Shown here piece by piece: positions 33,216-41,420 of a DNA stretch of 64,000 nt. The notes beneath the pieces were generated by a model, which was not told where the DNA came from, searched no databases, and saw only the letters and a list, made by a program, of their open reading frames with translations. Position 1 is the first letter of the stretch; each line of letters starts with the position of its first letter. The position numbers and the translations under genes were made by a program. This DNA is from an uncultured Clostridia bacterium (GTDB lineage Bacteria; Bacillota; Clostridia; TANB77; CAG-508): NCBI GenBank assembly GCA_934178475.1, contig CAKPQH010000004.1, positions 1 to 64,000 of the forward strand, read 5' to 3'.

Positions 33216-35357
33216 TTATGATTTTTGTTCTTTTTGCTTTTTTATTTTTATAATGTCAACAATATATGTTATTCCTAAAGTAATTATTATAATTCCACCC
33301 AATATTCCGATATATTGCCATTTAAAGTTTGTAGCTGTTGGTACTAAAATTTCTTTTAGTAATTTAATTGAATATGTCATTGGTAAATATGGTGTTAGTG
33401 CTTGGAATGCTTTATCAATTGTTTCTACTGGGAATGTTCCTCCTGATGCAGCTAATTGCAATACTAAAATTATTAATGCTAAAAATTTACCAATATCACC
33501 AAAGTTTCTGATTAAGAATTGTATTATACTAATAAATACCATTCCTAAGAATATACTTGCTGAATAATATAATACTCCATTTTGTACATCAAATCCAAGT
33601 CCTAATTTTAATAATACTCCTACTATTAATCCTTGCAATCCTCCAATTGCAATATAAAGAATATTTTGTAATAATTTATTTTTGCTAGTGCTGTCTAATA
33701 TTCCAAATCTATGTGATTGGTCATAATATAATACAACATAACACATTAGAGCTCCTACCCATAAACCGATGCATAAGAATAAAGGTGTAAATGCTATACC
33801 ATAAGAATTAACTTCTCCATATGCTTCTGTTTTGAATTCTACTGGATCTTCCGCAAAATTTTCAATGCCATTTAAACTTTCTAGTTGTTCGTTTGTTTCT
33901 TTAATGCTATCATCTATTTGAGTCTTAAATTCTTGTACTCCATTAACTAACTCTGTGCTTCCATTATATGCTGAATTTGTTCCTTCATTTAATGTATTTA
34001 ATGCTGATTTAATTTGTGTAGAGCTATTATTTAAAGTTTCTAATCCATTTGTTAAACTTTTACTTCCATTTGATAAAGCACTTGCTCCTATTTGTAATGC
34101 ATTTGCTCCGCTTTTTAATTTTTCTGTTCCTTTTGATACTTTTTGTAATCCTGCTTTTAAATCTGATATTCCATTTGTTATTTTGGTAAGATCTTGTGTT
34201 TTTTCTGCTAATAAATTAGCTCCTTGTTCTAATTCTTTTGCACCATCTTTTAACTCTTGACTATTATCTGTTAAAAGTGTTTCTCCATTTTTTATTAGTG
34301 TACCGGATGCTTTAACTTTATTATATTCTTGACTGTTTAATATTTTTTCAGCATTTATTGCTAATGCTTGAATAGTTGGATCTGTTGTTACATCTTTTTG
34401 AGCTTTTAATGCTAATAATATTGGCTCTATTTTGCTATTTACTCCATCTACACCATCTATATAGGCATTTAATTTTGTAATTAAATTTTCTGTTCCATCA
34501 ACATAATCATTAACACCTTTATTTAATTTTGTTGCTCCATTGTTTATTTTTGAAACGCCTAATCCTAGTTCATTAATTCCTTCTCCTCCTTGACTAGATA
34601 AATTATTTACTCCTTCATTTATCATATCAATTGAAGAATCTAATGTTTTTGAGCCTTCTGATAATGTATCTATTCCTTCTTTAGCTGCCTCAATTCCACC
34701 ATCTAATTGTTTACTTCCTTCATATGCTGAGTTTACTCCATTTCCGAATTCTGTATAACTATCATTTAATTTTGTTGTTCCATCATTTATTTCTTTTAAT
34801 CCTGAATTTAAACTTTCTGACCCATCTAATATTTGTTCAGAAGCATCTGAAACTTTTTCTAAGCTATCCGGAACTTCTTTTAATTTATCTGCTAATGTCC
34901 CAGCTATTTTTGCGCTTATTTTACTTTGTAAGTTTGTTTCCATTGTCTTTACAGCACTATTTACTATTTGTGTTGCTAAATAATTTGATGCTTGATTTGG
35001 ACTATATGTTATTGTTGAAATTTGTTTATTTGTTGTTGATGCACTATTTAAACATTTTGTAAAATTTGAAGGAATTGTTATAGTTGCATAATAATCTCCG
35101 TTTTGCATTCCCTCATTTGCTTCGTCTAAAGAAACTTTACAAATATCAAATGTACCTGTTTTTTCTAATTCATTTACAAATTCTTTTCCTTGGCTTTCAT
35201 CATTTTCTCCCTCGTCTAAATTTACTACTGCAATTTTTAAGCCTTCTAAGTTTCCATAAGGGTTCCAATAAGATTTAAGATAAAAAAAGCTATATATTAT
35301 TGGAATTAATAAAACTACAATAAAAATTACAACTTTTAAAGTTTTGCTATTCTTCAT
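33216..35357 (-). CDS. YhgE/Pip family membrane protein
   Basis: The protein (713 residues from the ATG at 35357, GAGG six bases upstream) is a YhgE/Pip family member, related to ABC-2-type exporters. One membrane segment lies at the N-terminus (about 10-27), then about 490 residues of external sequence: a globular section with YYATITIPSNFTKCL and a long coiled-coil repeat region rich in (L/I)xxG(S/T/A)xxLxxG heptad-like units. Five or six membrane segments follow from about 525 to 700. Such proteins export phage receptors, glycolipid or type VII-associated cargo in different Firmicutes; cargo here is unknown. It overlaps the end of the TetR gene by 11 bp and is surely co-transcribed and regulated by it. 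Confidence 0.9.
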   Translation of the reverse strand: MKNSKTLKVVIFIVVLLIPIIYSFFYLKSYWNPYGNLEGLKIAVVNLDEGENDESQGKEFVNELEKTGTFDICKVSLDEANEGMQNGDYYATITIPSNFTKCLNSASTTNKQISTITYSPNQASNYLATQIVNSAVKTMETNLQSKISAKIAGTLADKLKEVPDSLEKVSDASEQILDGSESLNSGLKEINDGTTKLNDSYTEFGNGVNSAYEGSKQLDGGIEAAKEGIDTLSEGSKTLDSSIDMINEGVNNLSSQGGEGINELGLGVSKINNGATKLNKGVNDYVDGTENLITKLNAYIDGVDGVNSKIEPILLALKAQKDVTTDPTIQALAINAEKILNSQEYNKVKASGTLIKNGETLLTDNSQELKDGAKELEQGANLLAEKTQDLTKITNGISDLKAGLQKVSKGTEKLKSGANALQIGASALSNGSKSLTNGLETLNNSSTQIKSALNTLNEGTNSAYNGSTELVNGVQEFKTQIDDSIKETNEQLESLNGIENFAEDPVEFKTEAYGEVNSYGIAFTPLFLCIGLWVGALMCYVVLYYDQSHRFGILDSTSKNKLLQNILYIAIGGLQGLIVGVLLKLGLGFDVQNGVLYYSASIFLGMVFISIIQFLIRNFGDIGKFLALIILVLQLAASGGTFPVETIDKAFQALTPYLPMTYSIKLLKEILVPTATNFKWQYIGILGGIIIITLGITYIVDIIKIKKQKEQKS

Positions 35358-35934
35358 TTTCTTCCTCATTTCCTTTCTTTAATCCATTTTTTATAATCCT
35401 TGATATATTTTTAGCTATCACTTCTTCATCTAATGATTTTTCATTATCATTCCATTCAAACATTAAGGCAATATACATTTTATATACTAGAAATGCTGTA
35501 ATGTCTAAATCTTGATAGCTTATATATCCTTTTTCTTTAGCTTTTTCTAGTTTTTTCTTTATGTAATTTTGTATTTGTTCATCTATTAGTTCTAAGTTCT
35601 TTATTATAATTGGATTTTTTAGCCATTCCGCTTCTTCTGTAATAACATTTAAGAAATCTTTATCTTTTCTGTATTTCAGTAGTCTATATATTCCTTCACT
35701 AACTGTATCAAAGAAATCCATTTTCTTTGATTCTACTTCTTCCACGATCTCTTTCATGTTTTCAATTTCTTCTTGTATGAAATACTTTAGCAAATCTTCT
35801 TTGTTCTTGAAATACACATATATAGTCTTTTTTGTAACACCTGCTTCTTTTGCTATTTCATCCATTGACACTTTTTTAAATCCGTATCTATGAAATAGTT
35901 TTCTAGCAGCTTCAACTATATTATCTTTTTTCAT
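35347..35934 (-). CDS. TetR/AcrR family regulator
   Basis: The 195-residue protein has a TetR helix-turn-helix at 8-55 (IVEAARKLFHRYGFKKVSMDEIAKEAGVTKKTIYVYFKNKEDLL) and a helical ligand-binding domain to about 180. It overlaps the YhgE exporter gene, so it most likely represses that exporter and itself. A dyad of GTATAC half sites lies across the -10 of its promoter. Ligand unknown. Confidence 0.93.
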   Translation of the reverse strand: MKKDNIVEAARKLFHRYGFKKVSMDEIAKEAGVTKKTIYVYFKNKEDLLKYFIQEEIENMKEIVEEVESKKMDFFDTVSEGIYRLLKYRKDKDFLNVITEEAEWLKNPIIIKNLELIDEQIQNYIKKKLEKAKEKGYISYQDLDITAFLVYKMYIALMFEWNDNEKSLDEEVIAKNISRIIKNGLKKGNEEENEE

Positions 35935-35978
35935 TTTATCCCTTCTTTCTATTAGAACTTTATTTCAGAATTTTACAC

Positions 35979-36029
35979 TAGTATACCGTTTCATTTATTT
36001 AGTATACTACTATTATATTCATATGTCAA
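35979..36029 (-). promoter_or_regulatory. TetR gene promoter with candidate operator
   Basis: TTGACA (36024-36029) and TATACT (36001-36006) on the minus strand are 17 bp apart. TAGTATAC (35979-35986) and GTATACTA (36002-36009) form an inverted repeat around the likely start point, a typical place for autorepression. Confidence 0.6.
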
Positions 36030-36086
36030 CTAATTTGTTCCATTTTTTTATAATTTTTCATGTTTTTTTCAATTTTTAATAGAAAA

Positions 36087-36116
36087 AAAGACACTTCTAT
36101 AAAAAGAAGTGTCTTT
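36087..36116 (-). terminator. Terminator of the 36130-36510 gene
   Basis: A perfect 12-bp stem (AAAGACACTTCT) with a 6-nt loop is followed by TTTTTTT-rich sequence on the minus strand. Confidence 0.8.
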
Positions 36117-36129
36117 CAGGATCATAGTA

Positions 36130-36510
36130 TTACTTTACGATAAACCATGTTACAAGATAATAAAATTCAAAGTCATAATGCATACGACCATCATATTCTT
36201 CATATGAATCGTTTTGAATTGTCATTAATTTCACATTAAAATCTGATTTTAAATTTAATGTTTCGCTTATGACTGTATAAAAAGCCTCTCTATTCTTTTT
36301 AATTTCTTCAGCAGAAATCTCCTCTCTATATCCTATATCATAAGCACCATATATATACATGCCACTATAATTAGTATATTGAGAAAAATTCACGTGATTT
36401 AGCAGCCATAACCGATTATCAATTTTTGCTTCTTCAATCTTTACCTCATCCACCCGTTTTTCTTTAGGTAGATCTTTGTTGACTTTGTGTAATAATTCTT
36501 TGATGTTCAT
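36130..36510 (-). CDS. Small hypothetical protein, 126 aa
   Basis: I do not recognise this protein. From the ATG at 36510 (AAAGGA eight bases upstream, better placed than an ATG three codons earlier) it has 126 residues and no membrane segment or signal. A short helical N-terminus (MNIKELLHKVNKDL) leads to a mixed alpha/beta body ending in FDFEFYYLVTWF-like aromatic strands (HYDFEFYYLVTWFIVK). It has its own terminator. It lies downstream of the ORF6N gene with about 150 bp of apparently non-coding sequence between. Accessory origin is plausible. Confidence 0.55.
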   Translation of the reverse strand: MNIKELLHKVNKDLPKEKRVDEVKIEEAKIDNRLWLLNHVNFSQYTNYSGMYIYGAYDIGYREEISAEEIKKNREAFYTVISETLNLKSDFNVKLMTIQNDSYEEYDGRMHYDFEFYYLVTWFIVK

Positions 36511-36667
36511 AACATTCATCCTTTCTTAATTTTTTAAGCATTCCTATACCTCGTAATACATTAAATCCTTCTTGCAACAAATTATTGCTTGGATATTGTA
36601 TCACGCTTAACATAATTTTGCAACATGTAATAAATATTTTCATTCCATATTTAAAATTATACATATA

Positions 36668-37558
36668 TTATATATTTATAATCTTATCTATAAATTGCAT
36701 ATCTTCAAGTTTATTAATTCCAAAACATTTTTTGCCTAAATCTTTTATTGATGCCCCTAAATGATACATGTCTTTATTATCTATTACTATAAATCTGTCG
36801 TGGAATTTATTAGTTTTAGCAACTTTTAATATCGGATATTCTTTATTAAATTTCTGAATATCAATTTTTTCTATATTACTTTTATCAGAAGTTAATATTA
36901 CAACTTCTACATTCATATTCTTTTTAGTTAGCATTTTTAAAACACTATCATCTATGTAATTATCTATTATTAATATCTTTTTATTTGCTTTTTTTATAAT
37001 ATCAATTATTAAACTGTAGGCATCATATATTTGTCCTTCAAAAAATATTTTTTGTTTTATATTTTCATCATGTTGTAATTGGTCAAATATTTTGTCAAAT
37101 TTTTTATCATGTTCTAATATTCTATATTCTACATTTGTTAATCGTTCAAATAGTTGTCCGTTTACTGATAAAAATTTTCTCATTTCTACAAATGCTTCTA
37201 TAATTTTTATACTTACTTCTATAGCCACTTCATTTTTTAACAAACCTGAAAGCATTAGAATACCTTTTTCTGTAAACACATACGGTAATTTTTGTTTTCC
37301 TCCTCTTATTTTTGAAGTCGCAAATTGCGACTTCAAAAACTCATACTCTTGACTGGTTAATTGAAAGCAAAATTCTATTGGAAAACGTTCGGAATTTCTT
37401 TTTACAGTTTCATTTATTCTTCTAGTTTCATAATGATATAATCTTGCAACATCACTATCTAGCATTACTTGTTTTCCTCTTATAGTATATATTAAATTTT
37501 TTATTTCTTCGTTTGATATAGTGTCTTGACTTATCAAACTATTCATTTTATTTTCCAT
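36668..37558 (-). CDS. ORF6N-domain DNA-binding protein with PLD-like C-terminus
   Basis: The 296-residue protein starts with an ORF6N domain (about 12-100: IRGKQVMLDSDVARLYHYETRRINETVKRN, FPIEFCFQLTSQEYEFLKSQ), known from phage antirepressors and related accessory genes. A coiled linker (about 130-170) follows. The C-terminal part (about 175-290) has NKKILIIDNYIDDSVLKML, VVILTSDKS, and HDRFIVIDNKDMYHLGASIKDLGKK, the pattern of a phospholipase-D-like domain with the H of an HxK-like motif but no Lys in the classical spacing. Such fusions are scattered singly in Firmicute genomes with no proven role. It has its own promoter carrying the same 12-bp dyad as the RhuM gene. Confidence 0.8.
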   Translation of the reverse strand: MENKMNSLISQDTISNEEIKNLIYTIRGKQVMLDSDVARLYHYETRRINETVKRNSERFPIEFCFQLTSQEYEFLKSQFATSKIRGGKQKLPYVFTEKGILMLSGLLKNEVAIEVSIKIIEAFVEMRKFLSVNGQLFERLTNVEYRILEHDKKFDKIFDQLQHDENIKQKIFFEGQIYDAYSLIIDIIKKANKKILIIDNYIDDSVLKMLTKKNMNVEVVILTSDKSNIEKIDIQKFNKEYPILKVAKTNKFHDRFIVIDNKDMYHLGASIKDLGKKCFGINKLEDMQFIDKIINI

Positions 37559-37586
37559 AAACTCACATCCTTTTATAATTGTATAT

Positions 37587-37616
37587 AGTTTAAAACATTT
37601 GTTTGTTGCTTGTCAA
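37587..37616 (-). promoter_or_regulatory. Promoter of the ORF6N gene, with embedded 12-bp dyad
   Basis: TTGACA (37611-37616) and TAAACT (37587-37592) on the minus strand are 18 bp apart. AAACAAATGTTT (37593-37604) fills the -10-proximal spacer, identical to the site at 1184-1195. Confidence 0.6.
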
Positions 37617-37754
37617 GTATTTTTATACTTTTTGTTAAATTTATAAAATTTTATCACTTTTTATTACAATTAATCTAATTAACTCTTGTTTTTCTTTGCT
37701 ACAATGCTTATCATATTACTCCACCTTTTATTATGAAATAAAAGGTATAAAAAA

Positions 37755-37776
37755 AATCAACCTTTTACAGTTGATT
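37755..37776 (-). terminator. Terminator of tRNA-Leu
   Basis: AATCAAC pairs with GTTGATT over an 8-nt loop, followed by TTTTTT on the minus strand, 35 bp after the tRNA end. Confidence 0.85.
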
Positions 37777-37810
37777 TCTTAGTTTTTTCTAGTTCGACGA
37801 TTTAATCTTT

Positions 37811-37897
37811 TGGTGCAGGTGGTGGGGGTCGAACCCACACGAATGTTACTTCGCAGGATTTTGAGTCCTGTGCGTCTGCCAATTCCGCCACACCTGC
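37811..37897 (-). tRNA. tRNA-Leu (anticodon CAA)
   Basis: The minus strand folds as a class II tRNA. The acceptor arms are GCAGGTG and CACCTGC followed by A and an encoded CCA. The anticodon stem CAGGA/TCCTG holds the loop CTCAAAA, giving anticodon CAA (reads UUG). A variable arm (CGAAGTAACATTCG) and the T loop GGTTCGACCCC follow. A promoter and terminator flank it. Confidence 0.97.
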
Positions 37898-37913
37898 ATA
37901 TCAAACTTTTATT

Positions 37914-37942
37914 ATATTAACATATTTAATAAAAAAAGTCAA
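37914..37942 (-). promoter_or_regulatory. tRNA-Leu promoter
   Basis: TTGACT (37937-37942) and TAATAT (37914-37919) on the minus strand are 17 bp apart; the -35 is the 3' arm of the dapB terminator. Confidence 0.65.
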
Positions 37943-37955
37943 CAAAATGTTGACT
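37937..37955 (-). terminator. Terminator of dapB
   Basis: AGTCAACA pairs with TGTTGACT, followed by TTTTTTATT on the minus strand, six bases after the stop codon. Confidence 0.85.
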
Positions 37956-37960
37956 TCTTC

Positions 37961-38707
37961 TTAACTTATATCATCCATGTTATATAATCCATTTTCTTTA
38001 GTTACTATAAATTCTGCTGCTTTTATTGCACCCTCTGCAAATACATTTCTTGAATATGATGTATGTTTTATTTCAAAAGTTTCAAATTCGCCAAAAAATT
38101 GTACTGTATGTTCTCCAACTATATTTCCACCTCTTATAGATGATATTCCTATTTCTTTTTTATCTCTTTTCTCATGTTTATCATGTCTATTATACTCATA
38201 ATGATATTCATTTCCAAGTGCTTGATTTATGCTATCTGCTAACATTTGTGCTGTTCCACTTGGACTATCTACTTTTCTATTATGATGTACTTCTGTTATT
38301 TCTATATCTGTATCCTTTAATAAAGGAGCAATTTGCATTACTATTTTTTTCATCATATTTACATCAAAAGACATATTAGCAGATTTAAATATTGGTATAT
38401 ATTTAGAATATTCTTCAATTTTCTCTTCCTCTTCTTTTGTAAAACCTGTTGTAGCAATAACTACTGCTACATTTTCTTTTTTAGCATATTCTAGTACCTT
38501 AAAAGTTGCTATAGGTATTGAAAAATCGATTATCACATCTGGCTTTTTTTCTATCATATTTGTATCTGTATATACTGAAAATGTCATTAATCCATTATTC
38601 TCTCTGTCAATTCCTCCTGTCAATATAAGTCTCTCATTGTTGCTTACTAAATCACAAACGATTTGTCCCATTTTTCCATTACATCCATTTACCATTACTT
38701 CTATCAT
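37961..38707 (-). CDS. dapB: 4-hydroxy-tetrahydrodipicolinate reductase
   Basis: The 248-residue enzyme reduces the DapA product in the diaminopimelate/lysine pathway. It has the nucleotide-binding loop VNGCNGKMGQ near residue 7 (usual GxxGxMG), ATTGFT near 90, the catalytic EVHHNRKVDSPSGTA with His-His and Lys near 145-153, and SIRGGNIVGEHTVQF. It is complete and of normal size. It directly abuts the HD-domain gene and shares a transcript with it; dapA lies just upstream on the same strand as a separate unit. Confidence 0.97.
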   Translation of the reverse strand: MIEVMVNGCNGKMGQIVCDLVSNNERLILTGGIDRENNGLMTFSVYTDTNMIEKKPDVIIDFSIPIATFKVLEYAKKENVAVVIATTGFTKEEEEKIEEYSKYIPIFKSANMSFDVNMMKKIVMQIAPLLKDTDIEITEVHHNRKVDSPSGTAQMLADSINQALGNEYHYEYNRHDKHEKRDKKEIGISSIRGGNIVGEHTVQFFGEFETFEIKHTSYSRNVFAEGAIKAAEFIVTKENGLYNMDDIS

Positions 38708-39208
38708 TTATATATACACCTCTTTCTTTTTTATTTCATCTGTTATTTTTATTTTTTTTTCTCTTATAGCAATTGCCTTATCTACATATGTTATTACAAA
38801 TGTTTCTTTATACTTTGGAATTCCTAAAGTTACTGGCCACATATGTTTTTTTATTATATCTTCTTCTTTTCTATTTAAAATAAAATATTTAGATGCATTT
38901 TCATATGCCTTCTTACTATGTGTATAAGCATGTAATCCTTTTCTTCCAACTTTTCTTTTGTTTTCGTGCCAATCATACAAAAATAAGTCATGTAACATTC
39001 CAGCTCTTGCTGCTGAAATATAATCTAATTTATGTTTTTTACATATTAAATATGTATTATATGAAACCAATAAACAATGATAGAAACAATTAACTTCATA
39101 ATGTTGTTTATATTTTTTCATCTCTTGTACTTTTTCATGTTCTATTATATCTTTTATTATATTTATATAGTTACTATCTTTATAGATTGCATTAACATCA
39201 AGTATCAA
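38708..39208 (-). CDS. HD-domain hydrolase
   Basis: From a TTG at 39208 (AAGG eight bases upstream) the protein has about 166 residues; a GTG three codons earlier overlaps that ribosome site. It has the HD-domain pattern: HCLLVSYNTYLI, then AARAGMLHDLFLYDW with the HD pair, HAYTHSKKAYENA with the third His, and IIKKHMWP with the fourth His. This is the short uncharacterised HD hydrolase group common in Clostridia. It ends in front of dapB with no gap, so the two are translationally close, though no metabolic link to lysine is known. Its promoter is TTAACA-17-TATAAT. Confidence 0.8.
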   Translation of the reverse strand: MILDVNAIYKDSNYINIIKDIIEHEKVQEMKKYKQHYEVNCFYHCLLVSYNTYLICKKHKLDYISAARAGMLHDLFLYDWHENKRKVGRKGLHAYTHSKKAYENASKYFILNRKEEDIIKKHMWPVTLGIPKYKETFVITYVDKAIAIREKKIKITDEIKKKEVYI

Positions 39209-39224
39209 TTTTATCACCTTATTT

Positions 39225-39253
39225 ATTATAGCATATTTTTATTTCGTTGTTAA
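39225..39253 (-). promoter_or_regulatory. Promoter of the HD/dapB operon
   Basis: TTAACA (39248-39253) and TATAAT (39225-39230) on the minus strand are 17 bp apart. The -10 lies so near the start codon that the leader would be about 10 nt. Confidence 0.5.
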
Positions 39254-39289
39254 TAATTTTTTAGTGTTTTAATATTGTTATTTTTTACA

Positions 39290-39322
39290 AATCAAAGACT
39301 ACTTTTGAAGTAGTCTTTGATT
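39290..39322 (-). terminator. Terminator of dapA
   Basis: A perfect 13-bp stem (AATCAAAGACTAC) with a 7-nt loop starts a few bases after the dapA stop. The following T tract is weak (TTTGTAAAAAA). Confidence 0.7.
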
Positions 39323-39325
39323 TTC

Positions 39326-40207
39326 CTATTTATTAAATTCATCTAATTCTATTTTTAATTTTCTTTTTCCTTCTTCTGACATTTCTATAAGTGGCAATCT
39401 AGGTGTTCCGAAATTATATCCCATCATATTCAAAGCAGCTTTTACAGGTATTGGATTAACTTCTGAAAATAATGCTTTAATAAGTGGTATTGATTTTAAT
39501 TGTAATTCTTTTGCTTTTTCTAAATTTCCTTTCCAAAACTCAAAACAAATATCATGTACTAGTTTTGGATTTACATGTGACAATACTGAAATTACTCCTT
39601 TTCCTCCAAGAGATAATATTGGTAATATTTGATCATCATTTCCAGAATATATAATTAAATCATCTCCACACAAATTAGCTATTTCTGCAATTTGTGATAA
39701 ATTTCCACTAGCTTCTTTTATTGCTACTATATTAGGTACTTTTGAAAGTTCTTTACATGTAGCAGGAAGTATATTTACTCCTGTTCTACTAGATACACTA
39801 TACATTATTATAGGTAATTTCGTATTTTCTGCGATTGTTTTATAATGCATTATTAATCCTTGTTGGGTAGTTTTATTATAATATGGTGTTACAATAAGTA
39901 ATCCATCTACTCCTAACTCTTCTACTTTTTTGTTCATCTCTATTACTGCTTTAGTATTATTTGAACCTGTACCTGCAATTATTGGTACTCTTCCATTTGA
40001 AGTTTTTACTGCACATTCAATAACTTTTAGTTTTTCTTCAAGTGTCATAGTTGAAGATTCTCCCGTTGTTCCACACACTATAAGTGCATCTACTCCTTCG
40101 TTAATTTGATTTTCAACAAGTCTTTTAAACTCATCTAAATTCACACCATTTTCATCGAAAGGTGTTGCGATTGCTGTTCCACAACCTTTAAATATTATTT
40201 TTTTCAT
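39326..40207 (-). CDS. dapA: 4-hydroxy-tetrahydrodipicolinate synthase
   Basis: The 293-residue aldolase condenses pyruvate with aspartate semialdehyde in the diaminopimelate/lysine pathway. The TIM barrel shows GTAIATPFDENGVN, VCGTTGESSTMT (Thr-Thr of the active site near 47), PIIMYSVSSRTG (catalytic Tyr) near 137, and IVAIKEASG with the Schiff-base Lys near 165. Complete. Asd at 44.6 kb and dapB at 38 kb supply the neighbouring steps. No lysine riboswitch is visible upstream. The ribosome site is AAGGAG. Confidence 0.97.
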   Translation of the reverse strand: MKKIIFKGCGTAIATPFDENGVNLDEFKRLVENQINEGVDALIVCGTTGESSTMTLEEKLKVIECAVKTSNGRVPIIAGTGSNNTKAVIEMNKKVEELGVDGLLIVTPYYNKTTQQGLIMHYKTIAENTKLPIIMYSVSSRTGVNILPATCKELSKVPNIVAIKEASGNLSQIAEIANLCGDDLIIYSGNDDQILPILSLGGKGVISVLSHVNPKLVHDICFEFWKGNLEKAKELQLKSIPLIKALFSEVNPIPVKAALNMMGYNFGTPRLPLIEMSEEGKRKLKIELDEFNK

Positions 40208-40296
40208 AAGCTTCCGCTCCTTAAAATTTTATATAATACATTTATATTTATAAATTGTATTAAAAATTCATAATTATTTTACCACAAAATGTTAAT

Positions 40297-40322
40297 AAGT
40301 TCAAGGAAAACACCCTGAACTT
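40297..40322 (-). terminator. Terminator of the lexA-mltG operon
   Basis: AAGTTCAGGG pairs with CCTTGAACTT over a short loop, with ATTAACATTTT after it on the minus strand, directly behind mltG. Confidence 0.7.
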
Positions 40323-40327
40323 ATCTA

Positions 40328-41407
40328 TCACTCATAACTATACCATAGTCCTTTTGATTTTAAATTTTTAATATTTTCTTGATGTCCTTCATAATCTTTT
40401 GCAAAGTATATTTTTCCCTTTGAATCTGCTACAAAATATAAATTATCTGAATTTGCCGGATTTAATGTTGCTTCTATTGACTCTTCTGAAACATTTGCTA
40501 TAGGTCCTATTGGTAATTTTCCATTCATGTTAGGTCCTCTTGTATTATATGGATTCGCTGTATTTATTTCTTTAGAAGTTAGATTTCTTTCTCCCATATC
40601 AACTTTAATTCCATAATATGTTGTAACATCACTTCCCAAAGGCATATTTTTAGAAATTCTATTATAAAAAACTCTTGCTATCCCTTTTCGATCTTCTTCA
40701 TTTTTTCCTTCTAGTTCAATTATTGATGCAAATGTCAAAATTTTATGTACTGATTTAGTTCCTATTTCTTCTTTATGCTTTGATAATACTTTATCTGTTT
40801 GATCAAGTAAATCTTTAAATATTTCTTTTACTGTTACATCTTTATTTTTAAATGTATACGTATCTGGATATAGATATCCTTCTAATGGATAATATATATC
40901 TTTATCTAATATAGTTTCATTTAAAAACCAATATTCATCAATTAATGAATTAATATACTCATCATCTTCTAATAATTCATAAACGTCATCTTCAGAATTA
41001 TTAGTTTCTGATGCTATTTTAGAAGCTATCCATCTTATATTTTTTCCTTCTAAAAATGTTATATTTATTTCTTCTTTTGTAATTTTGCCAGAAGAAATAT
41101 TTTCTAATATTTCTTTTACAGACATCGAATTATTTAAAGTATATTTACCTGCTTTCAAACTTTTTACATTGTTTAATTTTATGTATATTTCTGTTGCTAA
41201 TTTATTTTTAATTAAATTATTTTCTTTTAACTTTTTTACAATATTTTTTGTGCTTGTCCCTGATGTAATCTCTACTTCGATTTCTTTTGCATTTTCTTCT
41301 TTGTTTATTGCTTTTATAGATGAATTATACCATATTAATATTGACACTATAGCTGCAACTATTATTGCAAATATTATTCCTAAAATTATTAAACCTTTTT
41401 TCTTCAT
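40328..41407 (-). CDS. mltG: Endolytic peptidoglycan transglycosylase MltG
   Basis: The 359-residue protein has one N-terminal membrane helix (about 5-27), a LysM-like section (ITSGTSTKNIVKKLKENNLI), and the YceG/MltG catalytic domain. The latter shows TFASIIELEGKNEEDRKGIARVFYNRI with the catalytic Glu near 235, MPLGSDVTTYYG, and NTRGPNMNGKLPIGPIANVSEESIEATLNP near 300. MltG cuts nascent glycan strands and sets their length at the membrane. It is the last gene of the operon lexA, stalk-domain protein, mltG. Confidence 0.95.
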   Translation of the reverse strand: MKKKGLIILGIIFAIIVAAIVSILIWYNSSIKAINKEENAKEIEVEITSGTSTKNIVKKLKENNLIKNKLATEIYIKLNNVKSLKAGKYTLNNSMSVKEILENISSGKITKEEINITFLEGKNIRWIASKIASETNNSEDDVYELLEDDEYINSLIDEYWFLNETILDKDIYYPLEGYLYPDTYTFKNKDVTVKEIFKDLLDQTDKVLSKHKEEIGTKSVHKILTFASIIELEGKNEEDRKGIARVFYNRISKNMPLGSDVTTYYGIKVDMGERNLTSKEINTANPYNTRGPNMNGKLPIGPIANVSEESIEATLNPANSDNLYFVADSKGKIYFAKDYEGHQENIKNLKSKGLWYSYE

Positions 41408-41420
41408 CCAACTAATCCTT

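Noticed and set aside
36464..36664. 66-codon minus-strand frame between the ORF6N gene and the 126-aa gene
   Set aside because: It overlaps the better supported gene start at 36510, has no ribosome site and resembles nothing known. The roughly 150 bp there may hold gene debris, but I cannot show it.
37679..37714. 11-codon ORF (MISIVAKKNKS) with a good AAGGTGGAG site after the tRNA-Leu terminator
   Set aside because: It is too short to support, although the ribosome site is good; it could be the stump of a lost gene.
40208..40327. Lysine riboswitch before dapA (and before asd at 44400-44564)
   Set aside because: Neither leader has the length or the conserved five-helix core of a lysine riboswitch.
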